Shown here one piece after another: positions 27,139 through 35,299 of a stretch of DNA of 64,000 nucleotides. Under the pieces are notes generated by a model that worked only from the letters and a program-made list of their open reading frames with translations, did no database searches and was not told where the DNA came from. Source of the stretch: Kibdelosporangium banguiense. GTDB lineage: Bacteria > Actinomycetota > Actinomycetes > Mycobacteriales > Pseudonocardiaceae. The stretch's first letter is position 1, and every line of letters begins with the position of its first letter. The DNA is taken from NCBI RefSeq assembly GCF_017876405.1, contig NZ_JAGINW010000001.1, positions 10,429,203 through 10,493,202 on the forward strand, given 5' to 3'. Made by a program: the position numbers and the translations under genes.

Positions 27139-27454
27139 CCTGTGGCGCTCAAATACTCATCGCTGCTGGTCAACGGGCCTGCTAGTCAGGTTGAGACAAT
27201 CCCTGCATGATCGTCTCGCTGCTGTAACCGCGTGACCCGGCATCTGCTCTCGATTCCCGGAGCGCTGCTTCGCCGTGAGACCAGCAGGGACGCCGAGCTC
27301 CTGGTCCTGAGACACCAGAACTCGATACTGCGCCGCCAACTCGGACAGCGCCCGCGCTATCAGCCCGCGGACCGGCTCTGGCTCAGCGCCCTGGCCAGGC
27401 TCATCCCTCGCCGCCGGTGGGCATCGGTCTTTCCCGTCGCACCGGCGACCCTGT
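27139..27454 (+). mobile_element. IS fragment (family B end plus transposase N-terminus)
   Basis: A terminal repeat variant (CCTGTGGCGCTCAAATACTC) at 27139 is followed by the transposase start region, with an in-frame TAA near 27226. It then reads RHLLSIPGALLRRETSRDAE, LLVLRHQNSILRRQLGQ and RRRWASVFPVAPATL. At about 27454 the frame passes without a stop into an unrelated TPR-like sequence. Only the first quarter or so of the transposase remains. Confidence 0.65.
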
Positions 27455-27957
27455 CCACGCTCACGACGCGGGCTGAGCGCGGCGACTTCGACTCGCTGCA
27501 GGTCCTCACCAACATTCTCCGCCTCCAAGACAGGCTTGGAGAGGCCGTCTCCCTCTGGAAGACCGCCGCGATCAAGGATCCTGGCCGGTCCCGCGAGCAA
27601 CTCGGTGACGTCCTGCACGAGCTCAACCAGACAGAGGAAGCACTCGCGATAGCCGTCGGCATGAGCACGAACGGAGACCGAAGTGCCCAGTCCCGGGCGG
27701 CATCCAGGATGGCCGACCTGTCGATGTGGGACGAACTGCGCGACCAGGCGGACCGGGGCAATCGGTATGCCGACATCGAGTATGTCCGCCATCTCTGCGA
27801 TCTACGTGACTATCCCGCGATACAACGACGTGCGGCTGCTGCCAGCGTCGCGGCCGTCCGCGAACTCCTGTCCGCCGCAAAGCAAGGTGTCCACCAAGTC
27901 CGTGGGCTGGACGACCTTGGGCTGAACCCGGACGGGACACGGCCAGTTTCCAAGTGA
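27455..27957 (+). pseudogene. C-terminal fragment of a TPR-like protein
   Basis: About 167 codons continue in frame from the transposase scrap. They read like tetratricopeptide-type helical pairs: LQVLTNILRLQDRLGEAVSL, QLGDVLHELNQTEEALAIAV and MADLSMWDELRDQADRGNRY. The natural start is lost. Large regulatory or STAND proteins often end this way, but the parent cannot be identified. Confidence 0.5.
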
Positions 27958-28273
27958 GTGCGCTGAACAACCAATCCGAGACTGAACAGTGGATTCGGCT
28001 ACCTGACGAAGGACCAATCAACAGGAGTCGCTCACCACGTGCGACCTCGTGTCGCGACGCTCATCGGCGGAAGCGAGTGATCGCCCGACCGGCCGCGTTG
28101 GCGATCGATCAGCGGGATGAGCGAGCGTTGGACTCATGGTGCGGCGGCCGCACAGGGGAGGCCTTTCCCTGCCCGCCGGGCTGTGGCCGGACGAATAGGC
28201 ATGTCAAGATCACAATGGATTGTCCCAGTATGATGGCTTCACTCTCCCCGTCAAACGATGCAATGATAAAGAC
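27958..28273. other. Intergenic, no gene seen
   Basis: Lower-GC stretch upstream of the NTPase gene. I see no gene in it. TTG 28220 is an alternative start for that gene within this interval. Confidence 0.4.
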
Positions 28274-30580
28274 ATGGATCCCTGGCCGGAGCGGGAATAT
28301 CACGGCACGTCGTTCACCAATGTGGGCTTGAGCAGCGAGGGTGTGTCAGAACCGCGTGAGAAGGCACCCTGGTTTGCAGGGCGGGATGACCCCGATCGCT
28401 TGTTGCACGAGGTGCTCGAAGAAGCGTTGGGCTCCGCCGAGATCAAGAACGGGTTGATCATATGCCCGGAGTTGAACACGCATGGCCTGCGGATAACCGC
28501 CCTGTTGAACAAGGCAGGTATCCTGCGCTCCGCATCTGTCGAGTACTCAAGGTACAGCCAGGACCTGAACAGCTATCTGTCAGTGGATTGGCGGGTCGGC
28601 TGGCGGCGGCGACTACCGGTGTTCTACCTGTGGCTGCTGTTTGGCTCGAGCCCGCTGTGGTTGGCGCTCGCCTACCCGGCGCTCACGAACTCCTGGGCCG
28701 GTATCCTGTTCATGATCGGCCTCACCGTCGCGATTTCGGTGACACCGGTGGTCTACGCCGTCCGGAATCCTACTGAAGACACATTCTCCGAAGATTTGGC
28801 TGAGAGCTTTTTTCATCTCATTTTGCCTGTCGTGATACCTGCGATCGCAATGACTGGCGGCGCGGTGTCTGCGGCGATCTCGACATTGTGGCCTCCGCTT
28901 CCAGATGAGCTCGACTTGGCTGCTGGAGTTCTGTCGATGTTCATCGTTCCAGTTGTCGGAGGTATACTGGCTTTCTATCTGGGGAAATGGCTCGACAAAC
29001 GCCTGGCGAAGTTGATGCATGACATGAAACTCACCGATCAGGACGTCATGGCCGTCTTTCAGCAGTGGCGACAAGCCCTGCTGCAACACGGTGTGCTGCC
29101 GTTCCTGCGGGAACGCCTCAACCGGGAGCACGCCGCCCGATACTCGGTGCGGTTGCGCGCGTCCGATAGTCCTGAGCAGCCGGTGGTGCGTCATGTGAAG
29201 ACCGCCGCCGCCGGAGACCTGGTACAGGCGCTGAGGGCTCCGTTCGGCAACACCATCGCCCTGGTCGGACCGCAGGGCGCCGGGAAGACCAACCTGATGA
29301 AGGCGCTGCGCGACGGTCGATACAGCCAGCCCGGCCGGGCGCCTGACCTGATCGTCAGAGTCGATGCCTCAGCCAGGTACCTATCGAGGGACTTCGTGTT
29401 GCACCTCTATTCCGAGGTGTGCAGGGAGGTGCGCCGCTACGTCGACGCGTACTCGACGTTGGCTCCGGTTGAGGGCCCGCGGTCACCTCGAGTGTTGCGG
29501 TGGGGACGCCGTGGCGGGGTGACGTCTGCTCGACTGCGGGCGTTGGCCCAAGAAAGCTGGGATCGTGGCGACGGCATCCGGCAATTGCAGACGGTGACGA
29601 CGGAGATCGCCGGAAAACTTGTGTTGCCCGTGGTCAGCGGCGACCTCAGCGGGAAGCGTTCGATCGCGATCGCCGCCCAGCCGATGACGTTTCCGGAGGT
29701 AGTCGCGGACCTTGTCACTTTTCTGGAACATATCGTGGCGACGTTGGGTTCGGTCGCCGGGCAGCGGGGAGGCGGGCGGGTCCTCATCGAGATCGACGAG
29801 GTGGACCGGATCAAGTCAGCCGAGCAGGCCAGAGAGTTCCTGGACGAAGTCAAGACGATCTTCGCGGCGAGGAACTGCCTGTTCTTGGTGTCGGTGTCCG
29901 AGGATGCCGTGCCGCCGTTCGTGTTCCACGAGACGGTCCGAGTGGAGTACCTCGATTTCGACAGCGCCAAAAAGCTGTTGCGCGAGTATGTGGTCGGCCT
30001 TTCTGAGCAGTTCCTGGCACTTGCCTACGCCCTGTCGGGCGGCCTGGCGTGGGAGTTGACGAGAGTCGCGCGCGACATCAAGGCGATCGGGCAGAACGAA
30101 CCCGAGCCGCGATTGTCGTCGGTGACCGCGTGTCTGGCGGCAAAAGAACTCGTTGAAAACTGCCGGAAGGCGCGGAACGCCATTATCGCAGCGGACTCTC
30201 CCGAAAACGGGAAGGGCGTTGGCCGCCTTATCCGACTATTGGATGAACATCCTTTCGGCAAGGTGGACGAACAACAGTTGACGACTTACGCCAGCAAACT
30301 GCGAAAGGCCAACGTCGCGAGGAACTCGAAGGCCGCAAAAATTGCCGAAGGTATCGCGGCCTGGGCCGATTATCTGGCGGCACTGGTGGCCCTGTTCAAC
30401 GACGGCCTGGACCAGCAGGCCATGGAGCTACTCAACGATGAGCAGAGGGTGGGCGGCCGGCTGGAGGCACTGGCGCGAATACGCCGGTATGTGAGCGCCA
30501 ATCCGTCGACCGCGCTGGATCTGCTGAAGGACTTCCGTACGGTGCGAGGAATTCCGCCCACGCGCTCGTCCAGCAGCTGA
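28274..30580 (+). CDS. Membrane-anchored P-loop NTPase of unknown function
   Basis: Large intact protein of 768 aa, not matched to a named family. After about 110 soluble residues come four predicted membrane helices (about residues 115-245; for example FMIGLTVAISVTPVVYAV and MFIVPVVGGILAFYLGKWLD). Next is a P-loop domain with Walker A GPQGAGKTNLMKAL (about residue 330) and Walker B VLIEIDEVDRI (about residue 503). The C-terminal 200 residues are helical. Order and motifs recall KAP or STAND/AAA-type ATPases, including some defence proteins. ATG 28274 is chosen over TTG 28220, but neither has a strong ribosome binding site. AT-rich codons (for example in ESFFHLILP) are more frequent than in neighbours, suggesting transfer. 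It is the only long intact gene between 26.2 and 32.3 kb. Confidence 0.65.
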   Translation: MDPWPEREYHGTSFTNVGLSSEGVSEPREKAPWFAGRDDPDRLLHEVLEEALGSAEIKNGLIICPELNTHGLRITALLNKAGILRSASVEYSRYSQDLNSYLSVDWRVGWRRRLPVFYLWLLFGSSPLWLALAYPALTNSWAGILFMIGLTVAISVTPVVYAVRNPTEDTFSEDLAESFFHLILPVVIPAIAMTGGAVSAAISTLWPPLPDELDLAAGVLSMFIVPVVGGILAFYLGKWLDKRLAKLMHDMKLTDQDVMAVFQQWRQALLQHGVLPFLRERLNREHAARYSVRLRASDSPEQPVVRHVKTAAAGDLVQALRAPFGNTIALVGPQGAGKTNLMKALRDGRYSQPGRAPDLIVRVDASARYLSRDFVLHLYSEVCREVRRYVDAYSTLAPVEGPRSPRVLRWGRRGGVTSARLRALAQESWDRGDGIRQLQTVTTEIAGKLVLPVVSGDLSGKRSIAIAAQPMTFPEVVADLVTFLEHIVATLGSVAGQRGGGRVLIEIDEVDRIKSAEQAREFLDEVKTIFAARNCLFLVSVSEDAVPPFVFHETVRVEYLDFDSAKKLLREYVVGLSEQFLALAYALSGGLAWELTRVARDIKAIGQNEPEPRLSSVTACLAAKELVENCRKARNAIIAADSPENGKGVGRLIRLLDEHPFGKVDEQQLTTYASKLRKANVARNSKAAKIAEGIAAWADYLAALVALFNDGLDQQAMELLNDEQRVGGRLEALARIRRYVSANPSTALDLLKDFRTVRGIPPTRSSSS

Positions 30581-30645
30581 CGCCGGTTCGACTGGCGCCC
30601 ACCCGCCGGCGTGCCGCGCCGCCGAGTTCACCAGTCCGCTGGATT

Positions 30646-30691
30646 GCCGTCGTTGCCGTCACGGCGGCAAGCACACGGCGGCAACGACGGC
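30646..30691 (+). terminator. Hairpin downstream of the NTPase gene
   Basis: A perfect 13-bp inverted repeat (GCCGTCGTTGCCG / CGGCAACGACGGC) with a 20-nt loop that itself contains a smaller complementary pair. It starts 65 bp after the NTPase stop. There is no T-run. Confidence 0.55.
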
Positions 30692-30984
30692 ATGTCCAAG
30701 GTCCCCTATGCTGCGACCGCATCAGCCAGGCGGGCGAGATGTTCGGCCCCGCCCGGGGCTACTCCGATCCCTGTCTGCCGGTACAGGTGCGTCTACCCAG
30801 CCAGCTGGTGAATCCGGCGGCTGCCTCCAGGCCGGTGAGGTTCAGGCGGTACCGACTAGGTGCCAGTCGCTGACTGCGTTGGCCTGCAACAGCTGGGCAC
30901 TGTCACCTATCGGCTTGCTGTGACTTCTCGGGTGAGTATGGCTCGTTAATGATGTCCGTCATGGGTCCAACTCCCGTCCAGTGA
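30692..30984. other. Intergenic, no gene seen
   Basis: No supported gene or RNA. It separates the NTPase terminator from the end of the minus-strand DUF2637 pseudogene. Confidence 0.4.
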
Positions 30985-31906
30985 TCAAGACCCCGGTACG
31001 GGTGCCGAATCGGCAGTGGTCAGGGTGCGTCGGGCAGCGCGGACCTGGTAGCGGCCCCAGCGTTCGCTCATGCCGAACATGTCGGCAAGTTCTCTGCCGG
31101 TACACGGCAAACCGTCGGCAACGGTCTGGAGATATCGCTGCCGAGCCACTTGCCGGACCGTCTCACCGGAACCCTCGTCCCGGTCGGGCACGGCCACCAG
31201 AATCGGCGAGCGTGCCAACACGTCTGCCGCGCTCGGGCTGTTGCTCGGTGCCGTGGTTGTCGATGCCGTGCCATCTTGCCGAGGCGTTGCCGTCGGCACC
31301 GTGATTGACGGCATGGCGGCACGGTCGTGTGCCGTGGACGGCGCCCATTGCGGCACCACAACAGCAGGGACAGATGCCGGGTGCGCGATGTCCTGTGTGC
31401 CAGGGTGTTTGGTGGCTACGTGGATTTGACTCATGAGCAGTTCGTAGGCCAGTAGCAGCGCGATCGGTGGCCAGGCAGCGGACCGTCCTGCCGATCAGGG
31501 TGGGTTCGGCTGCCGCGATGTTGGCCGCCAGCGATGCCGCGATGCCCAGCGTGAGACTGATCCACGCCAGCCAGCCGGCCCGTCGACCGGCACGGCGGCG
31601 AACAACCATGGTCATGCTTGCCGCCACCACCAACCCATCGATGGCCAACGGCACGAGCCACGCTCGCCAGCCCTCGCCGGCACGCACGGCAAGTTCGTAC
31701 ATGTGCATGAACGACACGACAGCCGCAACTGCGGCAACAACGCTCACCGCAACAACAGTGGTTACTTGTACCGCGTTGTGTGTTGTCGGCACGAAACCTA
31801 CTGCAGTGTCCACTGTGGCGTCAGGAGTCCCTGTGGTTTCTGCCCGCAGCGTTTCCGGACCGGCCGCCGTTGCCAAATCCGGCTCGATGTCAACGGTGCT
31901 AGACAT
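30985..31906 (-). pseudogene. DUF2637 membrane protein (conjugative-element type), frameshifted
   Basis: ATG 31906 starts a protein with the DUF2637 hallmarks found on actinobacterial integrative elements and plasmids: SFMHMYELAVRAGEGWRAWL, PLAIDGLVVAASMTMVV and LTLGIAASLAANIAAAEPTL. These are about four membrane helices. After LIGR the frame changes by one base near 31486 and continues AAWPPIALLLAYELLMSQI. It then runs through a Pro/Thr-rich linker to a C-terminal HTH-like part (GRELADMFGMSERWGRYQVR). One inserted base accounts for the break. The ATG overlaps the stop of the upstream small gene, as in an operon. These proteins accompany Spd/Tra transfer genes; here they are alone. Confidence 0.75.
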
Positions 31907-32027
31907 GCGCCTCACCGCCGTTCAAGTCGGCCAGCGGATGGGACTCGCCGGTCAGCGCGGCAAGTGCGGCCGCGATTTCCGCGAGCGTCGCCCGGTCGTC
32001 GATAGCGTCGTCAATGAAGACCAACAT
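31899..32027 (-). CDS. Short leader or truncated gene upstream of DUF2637
   Basis: 42-codon frame MLVFIDDAIDDRATLAEIAA to GGEAHV, whose TAG overlaps the DUF2637 ATG. Its start lies 4 bp inside the solitary IS end at 32031, so it may be the C-terminal remainder of a longer gene that lost its front. Its first 45 bp align without gaps to the inward side of the right end of the element at 3671-3939 (about 70 percent, same reading frame). Confidence 0.4.
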   Translation of the reverse strand: MLVFIDDAIDDRATLAEIAAALAALTGESHPLADLNGGEAHV

Positions 32028-32030
32028 GCG

Positions 32031-32067
32031 GCTTGACGTGCAGCGATGACTTTTCGAGCGGCACAGG
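32031..32067. repeat. Solitary terminal inverted repeat (family B)
   Basis: 37-bp end differing by one base from 26423-26459. It abuts the truncated gene at 31899-32027 on its inner side. No matching left end is nearby. Confidence 0.7.
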
Positions 32068-32095
32068 CATCCTCAACGAGTACCACCATGCCGCG

Positions 32096-32131
32096 TGACC
32101 TGCACGGATGGCATTTTCGGCAAGCGCAACG
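32096..32131. repeat. Solitary right end of the family A insertion sequence
   Basis: Reverse complement of the left end at 8196-8231, with 33 of 36 bp identical; it contains ATTTTCGGCAAGCGCAAC. No family A transposase adjoins it. Confidence 0.65.
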
Positions 32132-32280
32132 GCGGCGCCGAGGCCGCAGGCGAGGACGGAATGTCCGAACAGGACGATTCCGCGCTGCTGACGCCATGGC
32201 CCGGGGTGCCGGACGCGATCGGCCGCCCGGCCCGCACCTTCGCCGAGTGGGCCCGCGACCACGCCGAAGACTTCCGCTGA
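32132..32280 (+). pseudogene. C-terminal tail of an NmrA-type NAD(P)-dependent oxidoreductase
   Basis: The last codons before the stop at 32278-32280 read DAIGRPARTFAEWARDHAED, the characteristic end of NmrA/NAD(P)-binding reductases. Everything upstream has been replaced by the family A IS end. TetR regulators often pair with such reductases, so it may once have belonged with the broken TetR gene at 26605, but that is inference. Confidence 0.5.
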
Positions 32281-32411
32281 CGTGGCACGACGCTACGAGT
32301 AGCTCCACTCGGCGAAAGAGGGCCAACGGAGCGCTGTCGTGACGAGAGCGACGAGTGAACGTCTCCTCTACGTCCTGTTGCCAACACGGCCTGGCGAGGA
32401 TCTTGGACGTC

Positions 32412-33275
32412 ATGCAAGCCGATCCGACGTCGCACCGGCTCGTCGTGCTCGGCGCCGGCGTGATGGGGTCAAGCATCGCGACCATGGCGCTGGGACACGG
32501 TGTTCCGGTCGTCCTGGTCGACATCGACGAGGACACGCTTGTCCACGCACGAGCCACCATTGACCGGCAGTTGCGGCACGCCCGGTTGATGGGCGCGCTG
32601 CCGACGGACCGCACGCCAGGGGAACTGGTCACCACCCTGTCGAGCCACGACGCCGACGTGACGGCCGTGATCGAGGCCATCACCGAGGACCCTGCGCTGA
32701 AGGCGAAGGCGCTCGCCGAGATCGGCGCGCTGATCCGGCCTGGCACACCGGTGATCTCCAACACCTCCGGTATACCGATCGACGAGCTCGCCGAAGCGCT
32801 TCCGCGTCCCGATGAACTCATCGGCACCCACTTCATGAATCCGGCCTACCTGATCCGGATGGTCGAGGTGATCCGCGGACCTCGCACCAGCGACACGACC
32901 ATCGCCGCGCTGATGTCACTCCTGGACACATTGGACAGGAAGGCGGTCGTCGTCAGGGACTCGCCGGGTTTCGTCACCAGCCGGCTGCTGCACCCGATGA
33001 TCAACGACGCCGCACGGCTGGTAGACGAGGGCGTCGCGTCGGCGGAGGACGTGGACACGCTGATGCGGGGATGCCTCGGACACGCCACCGGGCCGCTACG
33101 CACCGCGGACATGATCGGGCTCGACAACCTCGTCGACGCGCTCGACGTGCTGTTCGAACGCACCGGCAACCCGGCGCACGAGCCGTGCGACCTGTTGCGC
33201 CGCAAGGTGGCTGCCGGTGACTTCGGCGCCAAGACGGACCGGGGTTTCTACGAATACGGGAAGGCACTCGCGTGA
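32412..33275 (+). CDS. Methoxymalonyl-ACP pathway 3-hydroxyacyl dehydrogenase (FkbK type)
   Basis: 287-aa NAD-dependent dehydrogenase of the 3-hydroxyacyl-CoA dehydrogenase fold. Residues about 10-40 are the Rossmann loop LVVLGAGVMGSSIATMAL with an acidic strand end (VVLVDIDED). IGTHFMNPAYLIRMVEVIRG carries the conserved His. The C-terminal domain has DSPGFVTSRLLHPMINDAAR. In FK520-type clusters this enzyme oxidises glyceryl-ACP as part of making hydroxymalonyl-ACP. It overlaps the ACP gene by 4 bp (GTGA), so the two are translationally coupled. ATG 32412 is chosen because the Rossmann strand begins shortly after; an upstream start at 32355 would add 19 poorly conserved residues. Confidence 0.85.
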   Translation: MQADPTSHRLVVLGAGVMGSSIATMALGHGVPVVLVDIDEDTLVHARATIDRQLRHARLMGALPTDRTPGELVTTLSSHDADVTAVIEAITEDPALKAKALAEIGALIRPGTPVISNTSGIPIDELAEALPRPDELIGTHFMNPAYLIRMVEVIRGPRTSDTTIAALMSLLDTLDRKAVVVRDSPGFVTSRLLHPMINDAARLVDEGVASAEDVDTLMRGCLGHATGPLRTADMIGLDNLVDALDVLFERTGNPAHEPCDLLRRKVAAGDFGAKTDRGFYEYGKALA

Positions 33276-33559
33276 GCATTGACCAGACGGCCACCACCGG
33301 CACGGACGTGGTCCGGGCGGAGTTGGTCGATCACCTGTCCTCGGGGCTGAAAACCGCGGTGGCTCCCGACCAGGACCTCTTCGCCGACGGTCTGGTGTCC
33401 TCGATGGCCGCCATGCAGCTGGTGATCCACTTGGAACAGACCTACGAGATCGACATAGTCGGCAAGGATTTGCGGCTGGACAACTTCCGAACGGTCGACG
33501 CCATGGTCGAGCTTGTGCTGCGGCTCCGGGCAGCCGCAGCAAAGACCAAGGGTCAGTGA
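33272..33559 (+). CDS. Discrete acyl carrier protein for methoxymalonyl (FkbJ type)
   Basis: 95-aa free-standing ACP. The phosphopantetheine Ser is predicted at residue 44 in FADGLVSSMAAMQLVIHLEQ; the family's DSL triad is SSM here. It carries the glyceryl, hydroxymalonyl and finally methoxymalonyl unit, which is then taken by a dedicated AT of the PKS. Start GTG 33272 overlaps the stop of the preceding dehydrogenase. The 61 bp after it separate it from the convergent regulator. Confidence 0.88.
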   Translation: MSIDQTATTGTDVVRAELVDHLSSGLKTAVAPDQDLFADGLVSSMAAMQLVIHLEQTYEIDIVGKDLRLDNFRTVDAMVELVLRLRAAAAKTKGQ

Positions 33560-33620
33560 GGCGGCCGGCTCCGCTGTTGATGGTCTTGCGGCAGTAACTG
33601 TTCGGCCGCGTGTTGCCAAC

Positions 33621-35003
33621 TCATCTGGCAGTGTGCCCTGACTTCGATGGTGACCAGGATCCATCACCTGAGCACGTCGCCCGGACTCCGGTCCGTGCAG
33701 CTGGCGCGCAAGTTCCGGCCTCTTCGTCCGGCGACCGTAACTCGGTCGCCAGCGCCCTGGCGTGGTCGCGCAGCAGATCATGGAACATGTACCGCCCAGC
33801 CACAGGCTGTATCAGGAGGTGGTGGTCGACGAGGTCCTCCAGCAGGCTCTCAGCCACCCTCGGCAGCACGTCGGCCAGCGCCGCCGCGGAGTGGGCGTCG
33901 AAGTCGGCACCGGGATACGTGCCGAGCAGTGTGAACAGACGCAACTGTTCGGCGTCGAGTTGCCTGCACGACAACGAGAACGCACCTGCCACCCCCACTG
34001 TCCCGTTGACACTGAGCTCCGACAGCCGTCGATCCTGCTCGCGCAGTTGGTCGGCGAGCCACTCAACCGTCCACCCTGGACGGTGTAGCAGCTTGGCGGC
34101 GGCGGTCCGGACCGCCAGCGGCAGAAAGCCGCACAGCTGCACGATATCGGCCACCACGTCCAGCTGACCGCGTACTCGGTGGTAACCGGCCACCTCGACG
34201 AACAGGGTGATCGCGTCACCCTGTTCGAGGACGTCGAGCGACACCGGCACCGACGCGTCCACTGAGGGCATCCGGCGGCGTGACGTGACGATGACGTGAC
34301 TGCCCGGTGTGCCCGGCAGTAAGGGATGCACCTGGTCTGGATCATTGGCGTTGTCGAGAACCACCAGCACCCGTCGTCCGGCGAGGGCCGCGCGCCACGC
34401 GGCGGATCGCTCGTCGAGCGTCGGCGGGATCCGCCACGGCGGGCCTCCCACCATGTACAGCAACGACTCCAACGCCGAGACCGGCTCCACAGGGTCGCGC
34501 CCCGGGGTGAACCCGCGCATGTCGACGTAGACCTGGCCGTCCGGATACCGGTCCGCGAGCGCGTGCGCCGCGTGGATGGCGAACGCCGTCTTGCCAACGC
34601 CTGCCATCCCGTCGACCGTGGTGACACGGACCGACTCGTCCCGCCCCGCAGGTACCGAGCGCAGCAACCGCCGCAGCTCGACACTCCGCCCAACGAAGTC
34701 GGGGACGTCCCGGGGCAGAAACGAGCCGCACGTGGCTGCGGTAGGCGCATGTGAGTGCCCCCTGTGGCCCACGGTATGGCTCGTCGTAGTACCGAGGAAC
34801 GTCGCCCGTTCCTCGGTAGCCAGACCGAACGCTTCTGCGAGCAGGCGGGCCGACGCCAGTCGCGGCCTATCCCTTTTGCCTGTCTCCAGCAGGCTGATGG
34901 TTCGTGTGGACACGCCTGACGTCTCAGCCAGTTCGTCCTGGGTCATTCCTGCGCGCAACCGGTATGCGCGCAGGAGTGACCCAAAACTCTGTAGATCAAT
35001 CAT
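33621..35003 (-). CDS. XRE-HTH / NB-ARC STAND regulator
   Basis: 460 aa. Residues about 5-65 are an XRE helix-turn-helix (FGSLLRAYRLRAGMTQDELA, SGVSTRTISLLETGKRDRPR). After a linker comes an NB-ARC domain: P-loop VDGMAGVGKTAFAIHAAHAL, Walker B RRVLVVLDNAND, LLPGTPGSHVIVTSRRR and CGFLPLAVRTAAAKL. A winged-helix segment with MFHDLLRDHARAL ends it. No TPR or WD40 sensor repeats follow, so it is a short member. ATG 35003 is preferred: the HTH starts at once and GGGG lies about 10 nt upstream. It sits inside the PKS cluster, divergent from the O-methyltransferase, and is the likely pathway regulator. Confidence 0.82.
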   Translation of the reverse strand: MIDLQSFGSLLRAYRLRAGMTQDELAETSGVSTRTISLLETGKRDRPRLASARLLAEAFGLATEERATFLGTTTSHTVGHRGHSHAPTAATCGSFLPRDVPDFVGRSVELRRLLRSVPAGRDESVRVTTVDGMAGVGKTAFAIHAAHALADRYPDGQVYVDMRGFTPGRDPVEPVSALESLLYMVGGPPWRIPPTLDERSAAWRAALAGRRVLVVLDNANDPDQVHPLLPGTPGSHVIVTSRRRMPSVDASVPVSLDVLEQGDAITLFVEVAGYHRVRGQLDVVADIVQLCGFLPLAVRTAAAKLLHRPGWTVEWLADQLREQDRRLSELSVNGTVGVAGAFSLSCRQLDAEQLRLFTLLGTYPGADFDAHSAAALADVLPRVAESLLEDLVDHHLLIQPVAGRYMFHDLLRDHARALATELRSPDEEAGTCAPAARTGVRATCSGDGSWSPSKSGHTAR

Positions 35004-35299
35004 TGTCTTGACCCCGGTTAAACAATTGTTGCGCCTGGAAGCCAGGCGGTTCGTGTGCGTCGGAGATGAAGTGACGTCCCGCCAGCCACTCCACCACAAA
35101 GAGACCTCTACCGTGACGTCCTGGCCCGTCGCGCGAGCGGGAGTTCAGCGCGATGCGCGCACTGCCAAAGGACTTGCGCTTGATCAGCGCACCACTTGGG
35201 ACGGTCGTCTCGACACACGCAGACAACCCCCAGTCCCTTGTGGACGACCACATATTTTCTTTCCCGTAGGAATCCAATTTCCTGAAGATCGACGCTAGT
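35004..35299. promoter_or_regulatory. Divergent promoter region with two palindromes
   Basis: 296 bp between the minus-strand regulator and the plus-strand O-methyltransferase. A perfect palindrome AACAATTGTT lies at 35021-35030, just upstream of the regulator start. Next to it is CGCCTGG-AAG-CCAGGCG at 35032-35048. Their position suits an autoregulatory operator. The 60 bp before 35300 are AT-rich, as expected for the O-methyltransferase promoter, but I see no clear -35/-10 pair. Confidence 0.4.

Noticed and set aside
30646..30691. Possible small RNA or attachment site
   Set aside because: Position just after a stop codon and simple stem-loop shape fit a terminator better; no direct repeat partner seen.
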